Source: CAVTWS01 sp963738445
GTDB taxonomy: Bacteria; Actinomycetota; Acidimicrobiia; Acidimicrobiales; SHLQ01
NCBI GenBank assembly: GCA_963738445.1
Contig: CAVTWS010000006.1
Coordinates: forward strand, 124,001 to 188,000
Length of the DNA: 64,000 nt
Direction: 5' to 3'
In this document: piece by piece, positions 19,557-30,031 of the stretch
Numbering within the stretch: position 1 is the stretch's first letter
Layout: every line of letters starts with the position of its first letter
Translations under genes and position numbers: made by a program
Notes under the pieces: generated by a model
Seen by the model: the letters and a program-made list of their open reading frames with translations, nothing else
Database searches by the model: none
Told to the model about the DNA's origin: nothing

Positions 19557-19766
19557 ATGCCGCCGAAACCGATCGCCATGCTGATGCTGGCCTTTCTCGT
19601 GTACCTGATCTCACTCAGTCCGGGTGAAGCCGGCCGTCACGGCAACAACTTCTTCGAGTGGAGCGGCGACGTCGTCAGCTCGATCGGCGAGTTCGTCGAT
19701 GGGCTGGTCAGCGACGACACCGACCGCCCGTCGACCGCGACGCCCACCACGATCTTCGCCCCCTGA
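19557..19766 (+). CDS. Small membrane or secreted protein
   Basis: The 69-residue product begins with a hydrophobic segment (AMLMLAFLVYLISLSPG), then a short polar part with VVSSIGEFVDGLV and a Thr/Pro tail. It is preceded by the structured leader motif and followed after 18 bases by the PH-domain gene. The family is not recognised. Confidence 0.6.
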   Translation: MPPKPIAMLMLAFLVYLISLSPGEAGRHGNNFFEWSGDVVSSIGEFVDGLVSDDTDRPSTATPTTIFAP

Positions 19767-19784
19767 CGGAACCGAATCCTCCCG

Positions 19785-20459
19785 ATGGCCGCTGTCACGC
19801 CCGGCATCGCCGGCCTGCTGCGCCCCCCCGACGAGCGCGCCTTCCTCGTCAGGGGTGAACGCATCCTCTATCGCGAGCCCCACCACTGGGCGTCGCTCGT
19901 AGAGCCGGGCGTCGAGACCGTGGCCATCCTGTTGCTCATGGCGCCCCTGTGGGGACGCACACCGCCGGCGTTGACGTTCGCTGTGTCGCTGATGTTCGTC
20001 GTCGCCGGGTTCGTGGTCTACCGAATCGTCCAACGACGCGATTGGGGCTGGAACGAGGCGTTGGCGGGCACGATCGGCCTGTTGTGCCTGGTGAACCTCC
20101 GCCTCGGTGTCGCGTCCGTGCTCCTGCTGGCCGCCATGGCGACGATCGCCCGGATGGTGGTCGTGATGCTGCGGTGGGCCTTCTTCGACCAGCGGTACGT
20201 GACCGACCGGCGCGTGATCGAGACCAGCGGGCTGTTGCGGTCGTCGGTGTCGTCGACGTCGGTCCGCAGCCTCAGCGACATCGTGCTGTACCGCTCGTGG
20301 CTGGGCGGCATGCTCGACTACGGCGAGCTACGCCTGGAGTCTCCCGGGCAGGACCAGGCCATCACCTTGATGCGCCACCTCGTGGACCCGGATCGGTTCT
20401 ACACCGCCGTCGTCAAGGGCGCGACCCCCTCCCCCATCGACATGACCGCCGGCTCCTAG
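19785..20459 (+). CDS. Membrane protein with bacterial PH domain
   Basis: The 224 residues contain two hydrophobic hairpins in the first half (about residues 45-90 and 95-125), then a pleckstrin-like bPH region reading FDQRYVTDRRVIETSGLL, SSTSVRSLSDIVLYRS and YGELRLES. This is the layout of YdbT/YvbH-type membrane PH proteins of unknown role. The stop TAG shares the palindrome CTAG with the stop of the convergent lipoprotein gene. Confidence 0.75.
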   Translation: MAAVTPGIAGLLRPPDERAFLVRGERILYREPHHWASLVEPGVETVAILLLMAPLWGRTPPALTFAVSLMFVVAGFVVYRIVQRRDWGWNEALAGTIGLLCLVNLRLGVASVLLLAAMATIARMVVVMLRWAFFDQRYVTDRRVIETSGLLRSSVSSTSVRSLSDIVLYRSWLGGMLDYGELRLESPGQDQAITLMRHLVDPDRFYTAVVKGATPSPIDMTAGS

Positions 20460-21898
20460 CGGCAGGGCTCGGGGATCTCCTCGGCGCCGGCGGCGCTGAG
20501 GTCGCAGTACGTGCGTCGCGACACCACCCAGCGGTCCCCCACCAGAACCGCCTGACCCTCCTGCGGCCCGATGACGACAGCACCGTCGAGCACCAGGGCG
20601 AAGACGACCCGAGCTTGCCCCGGCCCGGTGAGCGTCACCTCGTCGATCCGGGCGCTGACCTGGGCGGCGATGGCCTGGTTGGCCTCGAACGACGCCAGGA
20701 AGAACGGTCGCAACGCCTCACCGTCTTCGAGATACGACAGCTTGACCTCGGGGTCGGTGACCGAGCCGTCGAACAGGGCGATGTAGGCCTCGGTCACCGC
20801 GGCGACGGTCGCTTCGTCCGCGGCGCCGGCGCCGGCCGGGGTGGTCGTGGTGGTCGTGGGCGGCAGGGTCGCCACGGAGGGATCGCTGCTCCCCGGGCCG
20901 GACGGTTCGCAGGAGAGGGTGGCGAACACGCCGGTGTGGTCGGAGGGGAAGGAGAGCCCCGCGGGATCATCCACGGCCGGATCCCCGTTGAACAGCCCGG
21001 CGTCGACCACCGCACACCCGCTCGGTCGGATCATCAGGTAATCGATGCGCTCGGTTTGGAGACTGGCGGGGTCGGTCAGGTCGTCGAGCGAAGCGTCGTC
21101 ACGCCCGCTCGTGCACTGGTCGCCCGTCTCCGGGTTGCACTCGTCACCACCGGCGTCGAGGTGGCTGTCGGTGAATCCGGCCGAACGGATCGCCTCGATC
21201 GTCGGCGAGTCGAACGGGGCGTTGAGGTCTCCGCCGAGCACGACCAAGGCGGCCGGGTCAGCCAGGTCCTCGATGAGATCGAGCACGACCCGGGCCTGGC
21301 ACGTGTTGAGCCGGTCCGCAGTCGAGCATGGAGACGGACAGGTCTCGGAGTCGCACGGACGGTCGTCGCTCGAGCTGGCCAGGTGGGTCGACACGAAGTC
21401 GACCAGCGCACCGTCCACCACCACCCGCACCCAATAGGCGGTCCGGAACCCGCCCGGCAACGGCAGACGACGACTGTCGATCACGTCGGACGTCGTCAAC
21501 ACCACCTCCCGGTCGATGCCGGGATCACCGTCCCACACCAGCTCGTAGGCCCCGTCGCACACCGAGGCCGCTTCGGCCGCCAGCAGATCCACCATCTGCT
21601 GGTTCGCCTCCTGCACGCCCACCAACGCGGGACAGCCGGCGTCGACGAGCTGACGCACGAAGAGCGCGACCCGGTCGGCCAGCCGACACCCGTCCGTCTC
21701 CTCGGCGCACGCGATGCCGTGCAACAGGTTCTGGCTGACGACCTGTGTGGTCACGCCGGTCGCCAGTGCCGTGGTCGACGTCGGGTCCGAAGGGGCAGTT
21801 GCGGACGACGTGGTCGACGGGATGACTTCGGTGTCGTCGTCGCTGCAGCCTCCCAGCAGCAGGCCGACGAGCACGACACCCACAGTCAAGCGACGCAC
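20456..21898 (-). CDS. Lipoprotein with endonuclease/exonuclease/phosphatase domain
   Basis: The 480-residue product has a lipobox LLLGGC and a Thr/Ser linker. It then shows an EEP-family fold: Asn in SQNLLHG, Glu in VQEANQ, STHLAS, LGGDLNAPFD with the catalytic Asp/Asn and a final SDHTGVFA. After a Thr/Pro/Gly linker, the C-terminal about 110 residues (IALFDGSVTDPEVKLSYLEDG) look like the small NTF2-like MTB12 antigen domain. The EEP part predicts hydrolysis of phosphodiesters outside the membrane. The start is GTG. It converges with the PH-domain gene. Confidence 0.8.
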   Translation of the reverse strand: MRRLTVGVVLVGLLLGGCSDDDTEVIPSTTSSATAPSDPTSTTALATGVTTQVVSQNLLHGIACAEETDGCRLADRVALFVRQLVDAGCPALVGVQEANQQMVDLLAAEAASVCDGAYELVWDGDPGIDREVVLTTSDVIDSRRLPLPGGFRTAYWVRVVVDGALVDFVSTHLASSSDDRPCDSETCPSPCSTADRLNTCQARVVLDLIEDLADPAALVVLGGDLNAPFDSPTIEAIRSAGFTDSHLDAGGDECNPETGDQCTSGRDDASLDDLTDPASLQTERIDYLMIRPSGCAVVDAGLFNGDPAVDDPAGLSFPSDHTGVFATLSCEPSGPGSSDPSVATLPPTTTTTTPAGAGAADEATVAAVTEAYIALFDGSVTDPEVKLSYLEDGEALRPFFLASFEANQAIAAQVSARIDEVTLTGPGQARVVFALVLDGAVVIGPQEGQAVLVGDRWVVSRRTYCDLSAAGAEEIPEPCR

Positions 21899-21958
21899 AG
21901 TCGAAGACTAGCCAATCCGTGCCGTGTGCGCCGGGGCACGACCATCCCGGTCGCTGAT

Positions 21959-23183
21959 TCAGGCGCCCGACATCACCACCAGGGCGACCACGCATGCCGC
22001 GATGAGCGCGATCGCGACCAGGTACCCGGCTGAGGCCACCCGCCCGGCGGCGTACTCGCCCATGAGCGACCGATCTCGCGACAGACCGAACATGAAGCCC
22101 AGCAGCGGCAGCAACAACACCGCGTTGAGCACCTGGGTGAAGACCAGGATGGTCACGAGGGGGGCGCCCGGAATCAGGATCAGGCCGGCGCCGACCAGGA
22201 TCACGGCCGCGAAGCTCAGGTAGAAGAACGGCGCTTCGCGGGGCCGGTCGTCGAGGGCGGCCTCTCGCCCCATGAACTCGCTGATCGAGTAGGCCGTGGA
22301 GAGCGGAAGTATCGACGCCGCCAGGAGGGCGGCACCGATGAGCCCCACGGCGAAGAGCGTGCCGGCAAGGTCACCCGCCAGCGGCTCGAGGGCCTCGGCG
22401 GCATCGGAGGCATCCTCGATCGACACCCCGTTCGGGTGAAGCGTCGACGCGCAGGCGATCACGACGAAGAACCCGATGATCCCCGTGAGACACGAGCCGA
22501 CGACGACATCGAGTCGTTCCGCCGGGAGGTCCTCCACGCTGACCTTCTTGTCGGCGGCGTACGACTGGATGAAGCTCAGACCCCAGGGCGCCAGGGTGGT
22601 GCCGATCGTCGCCGTGGTGAGGGCGACGGCATCTCGAGACGCGGGCAGCGTGGGGACGACGACGCCGCGGGAAGCCGCCGCCCAGTCGGGCCCCGACAGC
22701 ACCCCGGCCAGCACGTAGGTGACGAAGACCGCGGACACCGCCATCAGCACGCGCTCGACCCGGTGGAACGTGCCCTTGATGACGAGGACGGAGACCAGGA
22801 CCGCCGCCACGGGCACGCTGGCGTACCGCGAGACACCGAACAGCTCGAAGCCGGCCGCCAGTCCGGCGAACTCGGCGCAGGTCGTGCCGACGTTGGCCAC
22901 GACAAGTGACGTCACGGCGACCCCGCCGAGCCGAACTCCGTACGCCTCGCGGAACAAGGCCGGTCAGCCCCTGACCGGTCACGATGCCCATGCGGGCCCC
23001 GAGCTCGTGGAACACCACCAGGGCGACGGTCGACAACGTCAGCACCCACAACAGCGTGTAGCCGTGTTCCGCGCCCAACGTCGAGTAGGTCGTGATCCCC
23101 GCCGGATCGTCGTCGGACAGGCCGGCGAGGAGCCCGGGACCGACGACGCCGGCCAACGCGGCGAACCGCGCCCGGGTCCTCAC
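21959..23183 (-). CDS. Nramp-family divalent metal transporter (frameshifted)
   Basis: A proton-coupled Mn/Fe-type transporter. Near the N-terminus GLSDDDPAGITTYS holds the DPxG metal-binding motif of TM1, and AFFEL-like and ANVGTTCAEFAG segments match TM2-TM3. In the second half CASTLHPNGV and multiple hydrophobic segments follow. The frame changes at about 22960 between QGLTGL and FREAYGV, where one extra base would explain the break. The start is GTG 23183 and overlaps the stop of the MgtE_N-CBS gene by 4 bases, so they are probably cotranslated. Confidence 0.85.
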
Positions 23184-24439
23184 CGCCAGTGGGCCCGAGC
23201 ACGACGACGAATCGAACGGAAGCGTGCGTGCCCGGGTAGTCGTTCGGCCAGGAGCTCCTCGAGCACGTCATCCACGGCGATGACCCCTACGACGCGACCG
23301 TCGCCGTCGACCACGGGCACGGCCAGCACGTCGTGCAGAGCGAAGAGGTCGATGACCGCCTCGACCGGCAGCGTCGAGGCCACGATCGGTACCTGCCGCG
23401 GGCTCGTCCGGCCGACGAGCAGGTCGACCGGCTCGTAGCTGCCCTGGGGCCGGCCCTCGTCGTCGACCACGATCACCGTCGCCAGTCCGGCCAGCTCCGG
23501 TGGGTCACGGGTCACCACGGCGCGGACAACCTCCATAGGCTCGCCGACGAGCACCGTCCGGACATCGGCGTTCATCAAGCCGCCCGCCGTCCCTACCGGA
23601 TGGGCCAGGAGCCGGCGCAGCGTGCTGGCGCGCTCGGTCATGACCGCGCCGAGGAGGTCTTCGGCCCGTTCGGAGCCGAGGACCCTCAACAGCGTCGCGG
23701 CGTCATCGACCGGCATGTGCTCCATCAGCTGCCCCGCCTTGGATGCCGAGAGGGCGTGGAGCAAACGGGCCCCGACGCTCGGCCTCGAGGCGCTGAGCGC
23801 ATGGGCCGCCGATTCGACAGGAACGGCGTCGAGCACCTCTGCGGCCTGGCCGGTCGGGAGATGGGCCACGACGGCCGCCAGCTCCGTCGGTACGAGCCGG
23901 CGGACTCCTCCGCAGCTCGTCGACAACTGCAACGCGTGTCCCCGCGCCGAGGTGAGGTGGAGATCACCCCAGGGCACCAACCGACCCGGGGTGCGCTCGG
24001 CCAGCCGATCGAGCCCCAACCGGCGCCACACGCCGGCGGCGCCGACCTCGGCGGCCACGACCACGATGTCCTCGCCGGCTCGGGTGAGCACGACGTCAGA
24101 CACCCGCGTCAGGCGCTTGCCAGCCAGGTCGACGATCTGCGTGTCGAGCACGTCTCGCGCCAACAGCACCTCGCGCTCGCGGAGGGCATCGGCGCCGGAC
24201 CGGAGCGACGAATCGTCCGCAGACACCGCCAGTTGCACGACGGCGTGTTCGAACGACTCGACGGCCGCCCAGTCGCCGTATGCCCTGATCCGATGACGCC
24301 GACCGATGGCCACCCGGGCCACCGAGGGCCGGGCCGCATCGAGCTCGACGGCCAGGTCGACGACATGTCCCACCACGACGTCGTCGACCGTTCGAACATC
24401 GGACCCGATGACGTCGCTCAGCAGCAGCACGGCCACCAC
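23180..24439 (-). CDS. MgtE N-domain and CBS-domain protein
   Basis: Soluble protein of about 419 residues: a PRC-barrel-like first part (VLLLSDVIGSDVRTV, GKRLTRVSDVVL), a superhelical MgtE_N region with repeats (VVAHLPTGQAAEVLDAV, LMEHMPVDDAATLLRVL) and two CBS domains (GGLMNADVRTVL, DLLVGRTS, HDVLAVPVVDGDGRVVGVI). There is no MgtE transmembrane part. CBS domains often bind adenosine nucleotides and sense Mg. Being cotranslated with Nramp, it probably regulates or responds to metal uptake. GTG 24439 is one of several possible starts. Confidence 0.8.
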   Translation of the reverse strand: MVAVLLLSDVIGSDVRTVDDVVVGHVVDLAVELDAARPSVARVAIGRRHRIRAYGDWAAVESFEHAVVQLAVSADDSSLRSGADALREREVLLARDVLDTQIVDLAGKRLTRVSDVVLTRAGEDIVVVAAEVGAAGVWRRLGLDRLAERTPGRLVPWGDLHLTSARGHALQLSTSCGGVRRLVPTELAAVVAHLPTGQAAEVLDAVPVESAAHALSASRPSVGARLLHALSASKAGQLMEHMPVDDAATLLRVLGSERAEDLLGAVMTERASTLRRLLAHPVGTAGGLMNADVRTVLVGEPMEVVRAVVTRDPPELAGLATVIVVDDEGRPQGSYEPVDLLVGRTSPRQVPIVASTLPVEAVIDLFALHDVLAVPVVDGDGRVVGVIAVDDVLEELLAERLPGHARFRSIRRRARAHWR

Positions 24440-24584
24440 CGCTGACTGGTTGCTCCCCGAGGACCCACGACAACACGTTGGCGCACCGCGGCGGCGCCGA
24501 CCAAGGCCCTTCGTCCCCCGAAACGACGGTCGCGTCCCGCCGTCGGCCAGACTTGCGACGCCGACACCCGCCGGAGGAGCAGAC

Positions 24585-25842
24585 ATGGCCATCCCCATCG
24601 AGCTCGACATCGATCTCACCGACACCGAGCTCTACCGCTCCGGATTCCCCCACGCCCTCTTCGACGAGCTGCGCCAGCGGGGTCCCGTGCTCGGCCACGC
24701 CCCCATGGCTCCCAACGAGCGGTCCCAGCCCACACCGTTCTGGGTGGTCGTGCGTCATACCGAGGTCCAGCAGGCCAACCGGGACTGGGCGACGTTCTCG
24801 GCGATCGACGGTCCGGGCATCGAGCCGTCGCCGTCAGAGCGACGGGGCCACACCATCGTCACGACCGATCCGACGCCGCACACTCGCATCCGGCGGCTCA
24901 TCAGCGCCGGATTCACGCCCCGGATGATCGGCCGCCTGGGCGATCTGGTCGACCGGAGGGTGGCCGATGTCATGGATCGCGCCGCCGACCTCGGCACCAT
25001 CGATTTCGTGCGTGACGTCGCCTACCCGGTGCCCATGCACCTCATCGCCGACATCATGGGCATCCCCGAAGCGGACCGGCCGTGGGTGTTCGAGCGCACC
25101 GACACCCTCCTTCGGTCCGGGGATCCGCATTCCGGGCTCGGCCCCATCGATCGGAACCAGGCCCAGACCGAGCTGTTCGCCTATGCCACCGAGCTCGGCG
25201 AGGAGAAGCGCCGCCAACCGACCGACGACGTGTGGAGCGTCCTGGCCGCCGCCGAGGTCGTCGACGACGACGGCACGGTCACCACGCTCCGGACCTACGA
25301 GCTCGACATGTTTTTCCTGATCTTGTCGCTGGCCGGCAGCGAGACGACCCGCAACGCGCTGTCGCAGGGCGTGATGGCCTTGGTGCAGCACCCCGACCAA
25401 CTGGCCCTCCTACGCGAGGAGCCGGCGCTGATCGACAGCGCGGTCGAGGAGATCCTGCGCTGGTCCAGCCCGGTCGCGCTCTTCGGCCGTACCGCCACGT
25501 GCGACACCGAGCTCGGCGGTCGGGCCATCGGCGAAGGCGACCGCCTCACCCTGTGGTACCCGTCGGCCAATCGGGATGAACGGGTGTTTGCCGAACCCCA
25601 CCGTTTCGACATCACCCGCACACCCAACCCACATGTGGCCTTCGGCGGCGGCGGTCCCCACTTCTGCCTGGGTTCGAACCTGGCCGCGCCGCGAGATCCG
25701 CACCGTGTTCGAGCAGCTGCTGTCGCGGTTCGACCACATCGAGATCGCGGGTACCCCGACGTGGATGGTGGCCGGCCCGGACCAGAGCGTCGCCGTGTCC
25801 ATGGATCACCTTCCGGTGAGGGTGTCGTTGCCTCAGACGTAG
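24585..25842 (+). CDS. Cytochrome P450 (frameshifted near heme region)
   Basis: A bacterial class I P450: I-helix LILSLAGSETTRNAL, ExxR in EEILRWS, and the heme-Cys loop FGGGGPHFCLGSNLA. After NLA at about 25688 the frame shifts and continues REIRTVFEQLLSRFDHIE, so the heme segment is intact in the first frame and the last helices in the next. It resembles steroid- or cholesterol-acting actinobacterial P450s (CYP125/CYP142 side) in the I-helix and loop, but substrate assignment is not possible. The stop overlaps the convergent next gene by 10 bases. Confidence 0.85.
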
Positions 25843-26561
25843 GTTCGAACCACGGCGAGCGCGATCTCGGCCACGGGACCGCGGGCCGTCAACGACGTGG
25901 CCGACACGTCCATCCGGTGAACGGCGACCCGGCACCACTCCCCGGCCGCGCCCCGGATGACCGACGGCGCGTCGGGCCGTCCGGTCCACCACGACTCGCC
26001 ACCCGGTCCCACCAGGTCCAGAGCGAGGTCGTCGAGTGAACCCGGCGTCGCCGCGCCACTCACCGTGAAGGCGTAGGGCAGTACGCGGTACGACTGGTGG
26101 ACGACGTGACGGAGCCGGTCCGTGTCGACGGGTTCGACACCCAGCCCCGCGAAGCAGTCGAGACCGTGCGCCCAGCATTCCGTGAGGCGGGTGGTGACGA
26201 GGGTCCGGGCCGACAACGTCGAGGCGACCCAATCGAGCACGGCGCGGCTGTCGACCATGGCGGCCCGATCGAGCATCTCGCTTCGGGTGGCCCTCCAGGC
26301 GCCAAGGATCTCCGCCCCGGGCGGCCGGCTCGTCAAAGCCGGGAAGACGGGCTCACTCTCCATCTTGGGCACGGCACCGCCGGCCAGCGACACCAGAGCC
26401 ATGCGGTCGGAAACGTCCAGGTGGTGGATCTGATCGGCGATGGTCCACCCAGGAGCCGACGCGGGGGTGTCCCACCCCGCCTCGTCGAGTTCGGCGACGA
26501 GCGCATCGAGGGTCGCGTGCTCCGCGGCCAGATCAGCGAGCAGGGCGTCGTCCATGGGCAT
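25833..26561 (-). CDS. Mycothiol-dependent maleylpyruvate-isomerase-like protein (TIGR03084 type)
   Basis: A 242-residue protein starting with an about 150-residue DinB-like helical bundle: GWTIADQIHHLDVSDRMAL with metal His, and RLTECWAHGLD with a further His near residue 140. This matches the actinobacterial TIGR03084 family. The usual partner chemistry is mycothiol-linked isomerisation or detoxification. ATG 26561, or ATG 26555 two codons later, can start. It converges with the P450 gene. Confidence 0.75.
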   Translation of the reverse strand: MPMDDALLADLAAEHATLDALVAELDEAGWDTPASAPGWTIADQIHHLDVSDRMALVSLAGGAVPKMESEPVFPALTSRPPGAEILGAWRATRSEMLDRAAMVDSRAVLDWVASTLSARTLVTTRLTECWAHGLDCFAGLGVEPVDTDRLRHVVHQSYRVLPYAFTVSGAATPGSLDDLALDLVGPGGESWWTGRPDAPSVIRGAAGEWCRVAVHRMDVSATSLTARGPVAEIALAVVRTYV

Positions 26562-26650
26562 CTACGGTGGCCCAGTCGGTGACGGACGTCAACCGACCGC
26601 GGCCCTCGAAACCGTTGTCGGATTCTGACGCGGTGAGCCAAAATCGACGC

Positions 26651-27299
26651 ATGGACTCGTGGCCGCTCACCGCGCGTGGCCCGGATCTCGAACGATTGGG
26701 CGCCGCCTTCGCCGACCCGTCCATCGGTGGCGTGGTGATCACCGGGCCGGCGGGCGTCGGCAGGACGCAGCTCGGTGAGGAGGTCCTCAACCGGGCTGGC
26801 ACCGGACCGGTCGCCCGGGTCGTCGGTCACACCGCGACCCGGTCCATCCCGCTCGGAGCGCTGTCGCATCTGCTCCCCGGTGATCTGGAGTTCGCGGTGA
26901 CGGGGTCGGCGACCGGCGGAACCGCCGTCGGGCGCGGGACCGACGAGGTCCGTTCCGCCCGGTTCCATCGCGCCCGCGCCGCGCTGTCCGAGCGGGCCGG
27001 ATCCGAGCGACTCATCATGCTCGTCGACGACATCGACCTGCTCGACGAGACATCGCTCGCCGTCTTGTTGCCGCTGACGGTCGACCGGAGCATCTTCCTG
27101 GTGGCGTCGCTGCGGGAGGGGCGGAGCTGGCCCGCGGTCGTTCGAGCTCCCCGATGCGCTCGATCGGGTGTCGAACGACTTCGAGGCCATCGGCGCGTTG
27201 GTGTCGGCCGCCGAAGCGTCAGAGCTGTATCGCCGCCGCCACGATGCCCGAGCCGCCGCCAGTGCCCGGCGGGCCGTGGATCCCTGGAGACGCTGATCG
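26651..27299 (+). pseudogene. AAA-type regulator N-terminal fragment (LuxR-family-like, frameshifted)
   Basis: ATG 26651 opens a 200-residue STAND/AAA ATPase start: RLGAAFADPSIGGVVITGPAG, a P-loop GPAGVGRTQLG in which the usual Lys is Arg, Walker B LIMLVDDIDLLDETSL and SIFLVASLR. Near 27143 the frame shifts, and FELPDALDRV to VDPWRR continues to TGA 27299. The family (large ATP-binding LuxR regulators) usually exceeds 800 residues and ends in a DNA-binding helix-turn-helix, which is not seen here. The Arg replacing Lys would impair ATP hydrolysis. Confidence 0.65.
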
Positions 27300-27319
27300 A
27301 CCGCACACCGAGCGACAAT

Positions 27320-28257
27320 GAAGGGTTCGTCCTGTAGTCCGCTCTCACCACCGCAAGCGCCGGACTGCGCGACCCGGTCCGGGTTCGCACCTATGCCGAC
27401 GAGGTCGAACGACGGGCCGGAGGGCGGCGGTCAGCGGTCGGCTACCTGATGCAGTGGCTGTCCCAGGTGTGGCACGGCCGCGTCCACGGCGCCATCGAGC
27501 TCGCCGAACGGTCGGCGTGCGACGACGCCATCTCTCAAACCTCGCGGGACCTGTTCACCGGGATGGCAATCGTCGACCGCTACAGCCTGCTCGCCGACCC
27601 GGACCACGGCGACCCGCGGGGACTGGTCCCCGCCGCCCACGACGTGATCGGCCGCTCAACGGTGGCGAGCGCCCGGGTGACCTGCCTTCTCGGCGTGGCC
27701 TGGGCGATCCACGGAAGCCGGCCCGACGATGCCCTCGACCTGGCCCAGAGCGCGGCCGCCGACATGCCGAACCTGCCGCTGTACCTGCGGCGCACCCTCC
27801 CCGGGAACGTCAACCGGCTGCTGGCCAGCATCGATCCCGCGTTGGCCGCCGAGGACCTGCTGGCCCGCATCTCCGCCGACACCGCGATGGACTCGTTCAC
27901 CGACCTCATCCCGCTCTACTACGCCGCCGAGCTTCTGGTCCGAGTCGACCACCCCGATGGCGCCGTGTGCCTGACCTCGCTGTCCCACTCGTCTCTGGCC
28001 GGAAGCCCTGCGGGAGGTGTCCTGCACCTCGACCCTCTTTCGCGACATGTTCGCGACGGGACCTCCGGCTGGTGTCTCGCCACTGCCGGCTCGTGACGGT
28101 CCCAAGGGAGACGACGTTGGTCCGGGAAGGACTCGCCACCCCGGCCTTGCTCGGCCTGTCGATCCTGGCGCACCTGGCCCATCGCGCCACCGCCGACATC
28201 ATCTCGTTGAGGCCGGACACCGCGCTCGTCGCCACCCGTCCGAGAGTTGCCATCTGA
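27320..28257 (+). pseudogene. Decayed regulator remainder with cNMP-binding-like tail
   Basis: Between 27340 and 28100 the frame 27449-28096 gives helical repeats (GYLMQWLSQVWHGRVHGAIE, ALDLAQSAAADMPNLPL) like the solenoid of large LuxR-type regulators. The last 100 codons in another frame (RDLRLVSRHCRLVTVPRETT) recall a cyclic-nucleotide-binding domain. Stops separate the parts. It is read together with the preceding fragment as a broken gene or two fused broken genes. Confidence 0.5.
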
Positions 28258-28289
28258 GCGGAGGTGTCGGAGGGTGCTAGAACCGGGGC

Positions 28290-29136
28290 ATGACTCTGGA
28301 CACAGGCCGGCTCGCCGGCAAGGTCGCCGTGATCACCGGGGGCGGGAACGGCATCGGCCGGGCCACCGCCGTGCGTTTCGCCGAGGAGGGTGCCGCGGTC
28401 GTCGTGTCCGACGTGCTCCCCGAGCCCGGGGCGGCCACCGTCGCCGCCGTCGAGGCGGTCGGCGGGCGCGCCATCTTCGTCCCCGGAGACGTGACCAGCC
28501 GGCTCGACAACGACGCCATGGCCCGCGCCGCCTACGACACCTTCGGCGGCCTTCACGTGGTGTTCACCGCGGCCGGGGTCGAGCGGCCCGGGCTACGTGT
28601 CGGGCGACATGGAGCGGTACCTCAAGCAGATCAACAAACGGCGGGAGCTGAGCCCGGCCGAAGCGTTCGTCGACCTCGACCGTGACGAGTTCCAGGAAGT
28701 CATGGAGGTCAATCTCACCGGCACGATGTTGACCTTGCAGGCCTGCCTGGCCGCCATGCTCGACGCCGGCCAGGCGCAGGGTGCCAGCCTCATCACCGTG
28801 GCCTCGATCGCCGCCAAGAACCCCCGGGCCGGCACCGTCCCCTACGGCACCTCGAAGGCGGCGGTGTGGTACCTCACCAAGATCCTCGCCTTCCAACTGG
28901 CGGCGGAGGGCATCCGGGTCAACTCGGTCGGCCCCGGTTTCATCCGGACCAACATGACCTCGATCCTCGACATGACCGACGACGGCCAACAGTCCGAGTT
29001 CTACAAGCACATCCCGATGGGCCGCATGGGTGAGCCCCGCGACATCGCCAACGCCGCCCTGTTCCTCGCGTCGGACGAGTCGTCGTACATGACGGGTGAG
29101 ATCCTCCACCCCGACGGCGGCTTCTACACCGAGTGA
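28290..29136 (+). CDS. Short-chain dehydrogenase/reductase 1 (frameshifted)
   Basis: A NAD(P)-dependent SDR with TGGGNGIGRA near residue 17, and in the second frame SLITVASIAAKN (Ser) and YGTSKAAV (Tyr-x3-Lys). Glycine at the end of PDGGFYTE is typical. The frame changes near 28590: GVERPGLR in one frame, GYVSGDMERYLK in the other. The substrate is unknown. It is followed after 27 bases by a second SDR on the same strand. Confidence 0.85.
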
Positions 29137-29163
29137 CCGACCACCAGAATCGGGGAGCATGAG

Positions 29164-29937
29164 ATGGGAACGTTGGAGGATCGCGTCGCGGTCGTCACGG
29201 GCGGCGGGCGGGGTATCGGCCGTGCCATCGCCGAGCGGTTCGGGAACGAAGGCGCCACCGTCGTCGTCTCGGCCCGCACGTCGTCACAGCTCGATGATGC
29301 CGTCGCCACCATCACCGGTCGCGGCGGTCAGGCGAGCTCCACCGTCGCCGACGCCTCCGACCGCGAGCAGGCTCGATGGCCGGTGGAGCACGCCATCGAG
29401 CGGTACGGCCGGGTCGACATCGTGGTGAACAACGTCGGCGGGTCAGTGGGCCGCGCCCCGGATCCCTTCACCGGCGACGACGACACGTTCGAGGGCACGC
29501 TCGTGCTGAACCTCACGTCGGCCTTCTGGACCACCCGTGCCGCCCTCCCAGGGATGCGCGATCGAGGGTTCGGACGGATCATCAACATCGGATCGGGCGC
29601 CTCGCGTCATGCCGCGGCATCGCTCGGATACACGGCCGCCAAACACGGCCTCGTGGGCTACACGAAACAGCTCGCCCAGGCGTGCGGTCAGCTGGGTATC
29701 ACCGTCAACTGCATCTGTCCCGGATGGACCGACACCGAGCTGGTCGACTTCGATCGCATGGCGCGAGCCAGGGGCACCGCCCCGGAGGCCGAGCTGGAGC
29801 GGGCCCGGGGCGAGAGTGCCCAACACCGGATGGTCGAGCCCGCCGAGCTCACCGGCATGGCGGTCCTGCTCGCCGGCCCCGACGGAGGTGCCGTCACCGG
29901 TCAGGTCATCGGCGTCGACGCCGGCTACCGCCTCTGA
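29164..29937 (+). CDS. Short-chain dehydrogenase/reductase 2
   Basis: An intact 257-residue SDR of the FabG group: TGGGRGIGRA (cofactor), NNVGGS, IINIGSGASRHA with the catalytic Ser, and YTAAKHG with Tyr and Lys. It acts on alcohol/keto groups with NAD(P)H; substrate unknown. GAGCATGAG precedes ATG 29164. Probably cotranscribed with the SDR upstream. Confidence 0.88.
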   Translation: MGTLEDRVAVVTGGGRGIGRAIAERFGNEGATVVVSARTSSQLDDAVATITGRGGQASSTVADASDREQARWPVEHAIERYGRVDIVVNNVGGSVGRAPDPFTGDDDTFEGTLVLNLTSAFWTTRAALPGMRDRGFGRIINIGSGASRHAAASLGYTAAKHGLVGYTKQLAQACGQLGITVNCICPGWTDTELVDFDRMARARGTAPEAELERARGESAQHRMVEPAELTGMAVLLAGPDGGAVTGQVIGVDAGYRL

Positions 29938-30031
29938 CCCGCTGGGTGTCACACGCCACCGGTAGGTTCTGCTCAGCCGCTCGGTGCCTCGGTCAAGGCC
30001 CCCGCTGAAACCACGAGCCCGCGGAGTTACC

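Noticed and set aside
19949..22033. 694-codon plus-strand frame over the PH-domain and lipoprotein genes
   Set aside because: It crosses the end of one gene and is antisense to the next. Its residues do not match any family.
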